Source: Candidatus Sulfotelmatobacter sp. (GTDB taxonomy: Bacteria > Acidobacteriota > Terriglobia > Terriglobales > SbA1). Taken from it: a DNA stretch of 9,617 nucleotides. The DNA is taken from assembly GCA_030151135.1 (NCBI GenBank), contig JASLEQ010000501.1:1-9617 (forward strand), given 5' to 3'. Position numbers and translations under genes: made by a program. The stretch's first letter is position 1. The number at the start of each line of letters is the position of its first letter. Below, piece by piece: positions 1 to 5,832 of the stretch. The notes beneath the pieces are model-generated. The model saw only the letters and a list, made by a program, of their open reading frames with translations. It did no database searches and was not told the DNA's origin.

Positions 1-1373
<1,373 letters not shown>

Positions 1374-1459
1374 GAGGTATCCTTAAAAAACGCAATTTCA
1401 CTCACGCCTTGGAGCGTGTGATACATTCCGGATAGGTGGGAATCTGGGTCCAGCGGGAA

Positions 1460-1474
1460 TGCGCAGCTAGCGCA
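1460..1474. other. Palindrome at the predicted rpoD transcript start
   Basis: TGCGC-AGCTA-GCGCA is a perfect 5-bp inverted repeat with a 5-nt centre. It falls a few bases downstream of the candidate -10 at 1484-1489. It could be an operator or a small hairpin at the 5' end of the rpoD mRNA. The arms are short and GC-rich, so chance is possible. Confidence 0.3.
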
Positions 1475-1483
1475 AACCTATAG

Positions 1484-1492
1484 AGTTTAGCA
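1484..1492 (-). promoter_or_regulatory. Candidate extended -10 promoter for rpoD
   Basis: On the minus strand TGCTAAACT fits an extended -10 (TGn plus TAAACT, close to TATAAT). No good -35 is found 16-18 bp upstream; the nearest TTG-type hexamer (TTGCAT) is 23 bp away. If used, the transcript would start near 1477 and carry a leader of about 100 nt before the TTG start of rpoD. This would let rpoD be expressed separately from dnaG. It is a motif match only. Confidence 0.3.
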
Positions 1493-1554
1493 GTTTTTCG
1501 GCTGCCACGTCTATGCAAAGTCCCCCTGTTTTTCCTTCTCTTCCTAGCCTATCG

Positions 1555-1662
1555 TCAATCCTGCTTAATACTTAGATGGTCGCCGAGGGTGTTTTGTTTC
1601 ACGCTCATTTTCGGCCCTTCCGGTTCTTGGCGCCACCCCCCGAGGATAGTGAGAACGCGCAT
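1555..1662 (-). CDS. Possible 35-residue small ORF between dnaG and rpoD
   Basis: Directly after the dnaG stop the minus strand reads TAAGGGAGGAATC, a strong Shine-Dalgarno-like GGGAGGA. An ATG follows 13 nt after GGAGG and opens a 35-codon frame, starting MRVLTILGGWRQEPEG and ending in LSIKQD before TGA. A second in-frame ATG would give 17 residues. The SD-to-ATG distance is longer than ideal, the peptide resembles nothing I recognise, and a frame this short can arise by chance. It could be a small protein or a coupling/leader ORF within the dnaG-rpoD transcript. The rest of the 308-bp gap (1374-1681) shows only the candidate promoter and palindrome listed separately. Confidence 0.22.
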   Translation of the reverse strand: MRVLTILGGWRQEPEGPKMSVKQNTLGDHLSIKQD

Positions 1663-1681
1663 TTCCAGGCCGATTCCTCCC

Positions 1682-3667
1682 TTATACGGCGATTTGAGCG
1701 CTTGATCCCGCCTGATTCGGGTCGCGGAGGGCTCGGCTGATGCGCTCGAGCTCGCCGAGAAGCTGCTTCAGGCGGTCTTTGTCGGCAGAGAGCCCAGGCC
1801 GCTTCAGTTCCCGCTGGACTTCCTCCTGCCGGCGTTTGAGGTGGATCCGCCGGAGGGCGCGGACGGCGGCTTCAACAATTTCGGACGTAAGCTCCTCTTC
1901 TTCCTTCAGCAGGATCGAAGCCAGGAGCCGCCGGTCAGAGTCTGTTGCGGGAACGTCGAGCACATCCGCGACTTCCAATCCCGCATTCACTAGCGATTCT
2001 GCCAACGATTCCGTTGCCAGTCCGCGGTGGAGTCCCTCATTCTGGAGCACGTACACGGCCTGACGGGCAGGATCGAATTCTTCTTCGACGCCGTCGCGCA
2101 TAGATACACGTTCTTCGGCCGTCTGGATTTGGCGAGACGAGGCCAAGGCCCGGATTAAAACCTTTTCGGCTTCGGTGACATGCACGTCGGCGGGAGCCTT
2201 TACCGTTGCTGCAGATCGCGTCGCGGCGGTCTGGCGGAGCTCCTGGCGCAGGACGGCGGAGTCAATCTGAAGTTTCTGGGCGATCTCCTGGGCGAGTTCG
2301 TCCCTCATAATTCGACTGGGAACGCGCTGCACGTGCGGAAGAAGATAGTTCACCGCTTTGTGCTTGCCCTCGGCGTTGCGGATGGGGAACTGCGTGCGTG
2401 CCCGTTCGATCAGGTAGTCGAAATATTTCTGCGAGTGTCGGAGCGCGTTTTCGTAGGCGTCTTTGCCTTGGCGGCGAATATAGAGGTCGGGATCGAATCC
2501 CTGCTCAAGGGTGAGCACTTTGATTTGGAACTCTTCTTCGACTAACAGGCCCAGGGTGCGCTCAGTGGCTTTCGCTCCCGCGGTGTCGGGATCGAAGTTT
2601 ACGACTACGTTCTTGCTGAAGCGTGCAAGCAGCTTAGTCTGGAGCTCAGTGAAGGCCGTACCGGAGCTGGCAACTACGTTGTGAAATCCTGCGGCGAAGA
2701 CTGAGATGCAATCCATCTGACCTTCGACCAGGATGGCGTAGTCGAACTTCTTGATCCATTCTTTCGCGAGATCGAGGTTGAAGAGGACTTTGCTCTTCGA
2801 GTAGATCGGGGTCTCTGGAGAGTTGAGATATTTCGGGCCAGACTTTTCGTCGGTCGCGAGGGTGCGTCCGGTGAAGGCGATGACTTTGCCCGCGTCGCTG
2901 CTTATCGGGAACATGACGCGGTTCCGGAATTTGGAATACATGCTGAGTCCCGAGTCGCGAGGCCTGAGTGCTGAGTTCGTCGCTGGCCGGTCCTTGGTGT
3001 TCGGCGCCAGCGATTCCCCTTCATTGTCATCCCGAACGGAGCCGAAAGGCCTTGCCTCTTGCTCGGGACCCGTAGCTCGGGACTCGGGACTAGCTTCCTT
3101 CCACGAGAACAAGCCGCTTTCGCGCATAATCTCTTCGTCGAATTCGGCTTTGAGACGATCGCGCAACAGAAATCCGGAATCTGGGGCATAGCCGATGCGG
3201 AATTTGCCGATCATCTCTTCCGTCAGGCCGCGACCTTGCAGATATTCGCGGGCGCGGGCGCCATCGGCACGGCGCAGGCATTCCTGGAAGAAAACGACGG
3301 CGCGCTCGTGTACGTCGAGCAGCTTACCCCGCAGACGCGCCTCTTTGGCTTCGCCCGGAGTCGAGTAGCTCGCCTTCGGCAGCGGAATCCCCAGCTTCTG
3401 TGCGACCAGCCGGACGGATTCCGGGAAAGTGATGTTTTCGATTTTCTGGACGAAGCTGAACACGTCGCCGGAGACGCCGCATCCGAAACAGTGGAAGAAC
3501 TGGCGTGTCGCGTGTACCGAAAACGATGGCGTCTTCTCGCCGTGGAAGGGACAGAGCCCGGAATAGTTCTGCGCTCCGGCTTTTTTCAGCTTGATGTAAT
3601 CGCCGACGATGCGGACGATATCCGCCTGCTGCTTGACCGTGTATGAGAAATCGCCGGGGTTGGACAT
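1682..3667 (-). CDS. dnaG: DNA primase DnaG, with an in-frame insert
   Basis: Synthesises RNA primers at the replication fork and works with the replicative helicase DnaB. The protein has 661 residues. The N-terminal CHC2 zinc-binding domain shows C39, H42, C60 and C63 (GLCPFHGEKTPSFSV, FHCFGCGVSGDVF). The RNA-polymerase core has the basic motif KFRNRVMFPI at 246-255. The TOPRIM fold shows VEGQMD (E315), NFDPDTAG (D359, D361) and FDPD (392-394), the metal-binding acidic residues. The C-terminal helicase-interaction region runs from about 495 to 650. Residues about 193-241, between GLFSWKE and MYSKFRNR, are a low-complexity stretch not expected in the family. The DNA there is a repeat element (separate entry). 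The ATG at 3667 is preceded by an in-frame TGA seven codons upstream and gives a family-typical N-terminus, but has no Shine-Dalgarno sequence. rpoD lies 308 bp downstream. Confidence 0.97.
   Translation of the reverse strand: MSNPGDFSYTVKQQADIVRIVGDYIKLKKAGAQNYSGLCPFHGEKTPSFSVHATRQFFHCFGCGVSGDVFSFVQKIENITFPESVRLVAQKLGIPLPKASYSTPGEAKEARLRGKLLDVHERAVVFFQECLRRADGARAREYLQGRGLTEEMIGKFRIGYAPDSGFLLRDRLKAEFDEEIMRESGLFSWKEASPESRATGPEQEARPFGSVRDDNEGESLAPNTKDRPATNSALRPRDSGLSMYSKFRNRVMFPISSDAGKVIAFTGRTLATDEKSGPKYLNSPETPIYSKSKVLFNLDLAKEWIKKFDYAILVEGQMDCISVFAAGFHNVVASSGTAFTELQTKLLARFSKNVVVNFDPDTAGAKATERTLGLLVEEEFQIKVLTLEQGFDPDLYIRRQGKDAYENALRHSQKYFDYLIERARTQFPIRNAEGKHKAVNYLLPHVQRVPSRIMRDELAQEIAQKLQIDSAVLRQELRQTAATRSAATVKAPADVHVTEAEKVLIRALASSRQIQTAEERVSMRDGVEEEFDPARQAVYVLQNEGLHRGLATESLAESLVNAGLEVADVLDVPATDSDRRLLASILLKEEEELTSEIVEAAVRALRRIHLKRRQEEVQRELKRPGLSADKDRLKQLLGELERISRALRDPNQAGSSAQIAV
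2945..3092. repeat. 148-bp inverted-repeat element with heptad arrays, inserted in frame in dnaG
   Basis: Both ends are arrays of a 7-bp unit in opposite orientation. The plus strand from 2945 reads GAGTCCC GAGTCGC, then GAGGCCT, GAGTGCT, GAGTTCG. The minus strand from 3092 reads TAGTCCC GAGTCCC, then GAGCTAC, GGGTCCC, GAGCAAG. The outer 11 bp are perfect inverted repeats: AGTCCCGAGTC at 2946-2956 and GACTCGGGACT at 3081-3091. The core holds a nested 8-bp inverted repeat (TCGCTGGC 2980-2987, GCCAGCGA 3006-3013). On the minus strand the core also carries a GTTCGGGATGACAATG stretch, of the type common in dispersed intergenic repeats. The whole encodes DnaG residues about 193-241 without stop or frameshift. 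It resembles a MITE-like or STRR-like repeat. No clear target-site duplication was found. Confidence 0.7.
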
Positions 3668-3669
3668 GT

Positions 3670-3704
3670 TTTCAGCTATCAGCTGTCAGCCATCAGCTCT
3701 CAGC
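3670..3704. repeat. Five tandem 7-bp repeats abutting the dnaG start codon
   Basis: The plus strand reads TTTCAGC, TATCAGC, TGTCAGC, CATCAGC, TCTCAGC, five units of NNTCAGC in exact 7-bp phase. A degenerate sixth unit, TTTGAGC, follows to 3711. On the minus strand the array reads as GCTGANN units ending two bases before the dnaG ATG, in the place where a Shine-Dalgarno would be. It is similar in unit length and partly in sequence (GCTGAG) to the arrays inside dnaG. Confidence 0.8.
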
Positions 3705-3866
3705 TTTGAGCACAGAACAGAACGAGAGTTCTTCACTGGAATTGTCGTCTACAAAGTGGCTGAGGTGAATATAGCGGAAGAGAATTATTGTGGAGAAGCT
3801 GTGGGAAAAAACGCATGGCGTTTGATCGAGGTGGAAATCCTGTCAACAGAACGGTTGCCCTTTGGG

Positions 3867-3893
3867 TTTGCCCGTCATCAATCCTCGTATTAT
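3867..3893 (+). promoter_or_regulatory. Candidate promoter for the secreted His/Gly-rich protein gene
   Basis: TATTAT at 3888-3893 is a good -10 (5 of 6). The best -35 is the weak TTTGCC at 3867-3872, with a short 15-bp spacer. A perfect hairpin, GCTGCCC-CTC-GGGCAGC (3894-3910), begins immediately after the -10 and would overlap the transcript start. This could be an operator or a 5' mRNA hairpin. The gene's Shine-Dalgarno AAGGAG (3934-3939) lies 5 nt before its ATG. The rest of this divergent region (3705-3866) must also hold the dnaG promoter. A perfect TTGACA exists on the minus strand (3841-3846), but no matching -10 follows it. Confidence 0.4.
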
Positions 3894-3944
3894 GCTGCCC
3901 CTCGGGCAGCCCGGGTCAAACTCTGAACCAATGAAGGAGAAACT

Positions 3945-4403
3945 ATGTTCAAGATCGCTGTACTTGCGTTCGCGGTTTTCCTGGCTGGGCTTTTATGTTC
4001 CGCAACGGTGGCGCCAGCCCAGGTTGGGATTGACGTAAACATCGGCCCGGCTCCCGTGTGCCCTTACGGATACTTCGACTACGCTCCGTACGACTGTGCT
4101 CCCTACGGTTACTACGGGCCTGACTGGTTTATAGGCGGGGTATTTATCGGCGCAGGTCCATGGTTCCACGGCCCGCACGGGTTTCATGGGCATGTGGACA
4201 ACCGCTACGATCCGCATCACGGTTACAACGGACCGTTGCCGGGGCGCGGGGCTTCGCGTTTCAATCACTTCCAGGCGAATGAAGCACGGGATGGGCGCGG
4301 CAACGTTGTCGAACATCCTAGCCACGAGGGTGGGGCGGAGCACGCGCTTCCCGGTTATCGAGGCGGTGGCCACGCTGGTGCACATGGCGGCGGACACCGC
4401 TAG
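3945..4403 (+). CDS. Small secreted His/Gly/Tyr-rich protein of unknown function
   Basis: A protein of 152 residues. An N-terminal Sec signal peptide (MFKIAVLAFAVFLAGLLCSA, probable cleavage after APA at 23-25) is followed by an aromatic, proline- and glycine-rich segment. That segment includes PVCPYGYFDYAPYDCAPYGY and YGPDWFIGGVFIGAGPWFHG, with C39 and C51 perhaps forming a disulfide. The C-terminal half is rich in His and Gly (GPHGFHGHVDNRYDPHHGYN) and ends in GGGHAGAHGGGHR. The residue before C18 is Leu, so there is no convincing lipobox. I recognise the style as common among uncharacterised exported proteins, but know no function. The His clusters suggest metal binding, which is inference only. 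The start is supported by AAGGAG 5 nt upstream and by the signal peptide. It is transcribed divergently from dnaG and convergently with the next gene. Confidence 0.85.
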   Translation: MFKIAVLAFAVFLAGLLCSATVAPAQVGIDVNIGPAPVCPYGYFDYAPYDCAPYGYYGPDWFIGGVFIGAGPWFHGPHGFHGHVDNRYDPHHGYNGPLPGRGASRFNHFQANEARDGRGNVVEHPSHEGGAEHALPGYRGGGHAGAHGGGHR

Positions 4404-4426
4404 AGCATAATCGGTCAGGTGCGATT

Positions 4427-4465
4427 CGGCTTGAACGACACGGCCTGAACGATACGGCCTAAGCG
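4427..4465. repeat. 14-bp tandem repeat, about 2.8 copies
   Basis: CGGCTTGAACGACA (4427-4440), CGGCCTGAACGATA (4441-4454) and the partial CGGCCTAAGCG (4455-4465) run head to tail, with two differences between the full copies. It lies just after the stop of the secreted-protein gene, between convergent genes. The 14-bp period is twice the 7-bp period of the repeats near dnaG. Confidence 0.75.
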
Positions 4466-4472
4466 CGAGACG

Positions 4473-4521
4473 AAAAACCAGAGACGAGATAAGACGCAAC
4501 TGGCCCCCCCTTATCTCGTCT
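4473..4521 (-). terminator. Terminator hairpin between convergent genes
   Basis: AGACGAGATAAG (4482-4493) and CTTATCTCGTCT (4510-4521) form a perfect 12-bp stem with a 16-nt loop that includes a run of C. On the minus strand the stem is followed after 4 nt by T5 (plus-strand AAAAA at 4473-4477), which suits rho-independent termination of the membrane-protein gene. On the plus strand no T tract follows, so it would act there only as a mRNA end hairpin. An alternative 12-bp pairing with one mismatch (4462-4473 with 4516-4527) competes with the main stem. Confidence 0.7.
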
Positions 4522-4562
4522 TGCGCTCCGCAACGCCCCCAGGCGCTGGAGCCGAGCGCTTT

Positions 4563-5219
4563 TCAGATCCGCGCGAGGCGGCGAGTCTGGAAGATCGCCG
4601 TCAGGTGAAGCATCAGAAACGTTGGTACCAGATAGGTAGGAATGAGCACGAGCGGAAGTTGGGACATGGGAGCCGTGGTGACGGTTCCGTAGAGATTGGG
4701 GGCAAGCAACGGCACCAGCGCGCCAATACTCACGGCCACCGTGAGATCCAAAATGCCTGAGAGGTTCCACACGAGAAAGCTTTTGCTCGCGGCGAAGCCA
4801 GGACGGCGGAGGAGAGCGGAGAGCACCACCGGAGCGGTCACGCCGATTGCCATATCGCCCAGTCCCGCGGGCCACGCGAAGATTCCCGGCAGGATTCGAT
4901 AAGCATAAAAAGTGAGAAAGCCGAGGCCGGCCCATCGCCACGCCTGGATACCAACGATGACGCGAAGGTCAGCAGAGAGGACAAAGTTACGGAGTGCCGA
5001 AACCGTTCGGTATCCGATGAGGAACAGGCCAAGAGGAGCGACAAGTCCGATCAGTAGCGCGAGCGGCGGTGCACCCGGAGCGGCGACGAAGGCTCCGCGC
5101 GCCCCGAGCGTAAGCACGAGCGCTAACCAGGTCGAAAAGAAAAATACGAGGAAGGTTTTAGTGCCCGAAGCGGCGGGGAGATTCGGCTGATTGATGTGCG
5201 AGTAAGCGATATTTGCCAC
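4563..5219 (-). CDS. Polytopic membrane protein of unknown function, divergent from the HxlR regulator
   Basis: A protein of 218 residues with five or six likely membrane helices: about 22-40 (TFLVFFFSTWLALVLTLGA), 51-70, 96-114, 117-137, 146-172 and 187-209. A short hydrophilic N-terminus precedes the first helix, and the C-terminus (QTRRLARI) is basic. I do not recognise a named family and see no catalytic motif. The start is GTG at 5219-5217, supported by AAAGGAG (plus-strand 5228-5234) 8 nt upstream. It is divergent from an HxlR-family regulator, with two operator-like palindromes between them, so it is probably that regulator's target. Such targets often deal with electrophiles or oxidants, but nothing in this protein shows that. 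Confidence 0.85.
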   Translation of the reverse strand: MANIAYSHINQPNLPAASGTKTFLVFFFSTWLALVLTLGARGAFVAAPGAPPLALLIGLVAPLGLFLIGYRTVSALRNFVLSADLRVIVGIQAWRWAGLGFLTFYAYRILPGIFAWPAGLGDMAIGVTAPVVLSALLRRPGFAASKSFLVWNLSGILDLTVAVSIGALVPLLAPNLYGTVTTAPMSQLPLVLIPTYLVPTFLMLHLTAIFQTRRLARI

Positions 5220-5246
5220 GGGAGCGACTCCTTTGCTGTGCAGTTA

Positions 5247-5261
5247 CTTGCATTTTGCAAG
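5247..5261. promoter_or_regulatory. Operator-like palindrome, left copy
   Basis: CTTGCATTTTGCAAG is a 15-bp near-palindrome that extends to ACTTGCA-TTT-TGCAAGT at 5246-5262 (perfect 7-bp arms). Its exact reverse complement occurs at 5288-5302, centred 41 bp away. It is a probable HxlR-regulator binding site in the leader of the membrane-protein gene. Confidence 0.75.
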
Positions 5262-5272
5262 TCACAAGAGAA

Positions 5273-5301
5273 AACCTAGCACGGACGCTTGCAAAATGCA
5301 A
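5273..5301 (-). promoter_or_regulatory. Candidate promoter of the membrane-protein gene
   Basis: On the minus strand TTGCAT (5301-5296) and TAGGTT (5278-5273) are 17 bp apart. The -35 lies inside the right-hand operator copy, and the left-hand copy (5247-5261) begins just after the expected transcript start near 5266. Both operators would therefore touch this promoter. The -10 matches only 3 of 6 bases. Confidence 0.4.
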
Positions 5302-5302
5302 G
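5288..5302. promoter_or_regulatory. Operator-like palindrome, right copy
   Basis: CTTGCAAAATGCAAG is identical to the left copy in reverse complement. With its flank the match covers 20 bp with one difference (5242-5261 against 5288-5307). It overlaps the candidate -35 hexamers of both the regulator gene and the membrane-protein gene. An extra half site ACTTG follows at 5305-5309. Confidence 0.75.
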
Positions 5303-5316
5303 TGACTTGGTAGTAT
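5289..5316 (+). promoter_or_regulatory. Candidate promoter of the HxlR gene, possibly giving a leaderless mRNA
   Basis: TTGCAA (5289-5294) and TAGTAT (5311-5316) have a 16-bp spacer, and each matches consensus at 4 of 6 positions. The expected transcript start, about 7 bp after the -10, falls on the A of the ATG at 5323. No Shine-Dalgarno precedes that ATG. An alternative promoter, TTGCAA (5255-5260) with TAGCAC (5277-5282), would give a leader of about 33 nt. Confidence 0.4.
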
Positions 5317-5322
5317 GAATCC

Positions 5323-5718
5323 ATGGAGAGCAAAACAAAAACAAGAGCGCACAGTTTTCAGCGGTCGCGCTGCGCCGTCGCCTGCACGCTTGACCTGGTG
5401 GGCGACAAGTGGTCATTGCTCGTAGTTCGGGACTTGCTGCGGGGCGAACGGACCTACGGGGAGTTGCAGAATTCTTTCGAGGGCATCCCGACCAACATCC
5501 TGGCCGATCGCCTGAGGAAGTTGGAAGAAGCCGGAGTTATAGCGAAGTCCGCCTACCAGCAACACCCGGTACGCTACTCGTATCGCCTGACGGAAAAAGG
5601 AAGAGACCTTGGCGAAGTCTTGCTGGCGATTGTCCGCTGGGGCACGAAATACATACCGGGCACGCAGGTGATGAGCACTGTAAAACACAAAGCCGGGATT
5701 CCGGAGAGCAAGGCCTAG
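5323..5718 (+). CDS. HxlR-family winged-helix transcriptional regulator
   Basis: A 131-residue single-domain regulator, the usual size for HxlR/MarR-like proteins that bind palindromes as dimers. The family signature is clear: C17-AVAC-TLDLVGDKWSLLVVRDLL (the conserved N-terminal Cys then the first helix), the recognition helix region RTYGELQNSFEGIPTNILAD RL, and the wing KLEEAGVI-KSAYQQHPVRYSYRLTEKGRDL. Cys17 matches the Cys that senses electrophiles in YodB and HypR; a second Cys at 21 is extra here. It is divergent from a membrane-protein gene with two palindromes between them, so it probably controls both that gene and itself. The ATG at 5323 gives a family-typical N-terminus but lacks a Shine-Dalgarno. 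The inducer cannot be read from the sequence. Confidence 0.93.
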   Translation: MESKTKTRAHSFQRSRCAVACTLDLVGDKWSLLVVRDLLRGERTYGELQNSFEGIPTNILADRLRKLEEAGVIAKSAYQQHPVRYSYRLTEKGRDLGEVLLAIVRWGTKYIPGTQVMSTVKHKAGIPESKA

Positions 5719-5751
5719 AATCAGATTATCTGCCTGCATGAAATTCGGCTA

Positions 5752-5774
5752 CCCGATGAAAGTCAATCGTCGGG
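5752..5774. terminator. Weak hairpin between convergent genes
   Basis: CCCGATGA (5752-5759) pairs with TCGTCGGG (5767-5774), 8 bp with one G-T wobble and a 7-nt loop. It lies between the converging hxlR-type gene and apbE. Neither strand shows a T tract after the stem, so a termination role is only suggested by position. The 114-bp gap also holds an 11-bp palindrome, CAGATTATCTG (5722-5732). Confidence 0.35.
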
Positions 5775-5832
5775 CGCGAAACCTGCGCGCGCAAGAGACC
5801 ATCTTTGATTTTGCGACTTTTAAACTCTCCGC

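Noticed and set aside
1403..1418. Hairpin CACGC-CTTGGA-GCGTG before rpoD as a terminator
   Set aside because: The stem is only 5 bp, the T run lies about 11 nt away on the transcript, and the site is inside the rpoD leader, just before its ribosome site.
2945..3092. The dnaG insert as a CRISPR-like array
   Set aside because: The units are 7 bp with no spacers between them and are inverted at the two ends; there is no 25-40 bp direct repeat and no cas gene.
3059..3646. Open frame of 195 codons on the plus strand opposite dnaG
   Set aside because: Antisense to the zinc-binding and core part of DnaG; no ribosome site and no recognisable domain.
3841..3846. Perfect TTGACA on the minus strand as the dnaG -35 box
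   Set aside because: At 16-18 bp spacing the following hexamers (such as AAACGC) do not resemble a -10, so no promoter is called.
3609..3926. Open frame of 105 codons on the plus strand spanning the start of dnaG and the intergenic region
   Set aside because: It covers the heptad array and non-coding DNA, with no ribosome site and no recognisable sequence.
4459..4941. Open frame of 160 codons on the minus strand overlapping the membrane-protein gene
   Set aside because: It lacks hydrophobic segments or motifs and runs through the terminator hairpin; the overlapping frame gives a coherent polytopic membrane protein with a good ribosome site.
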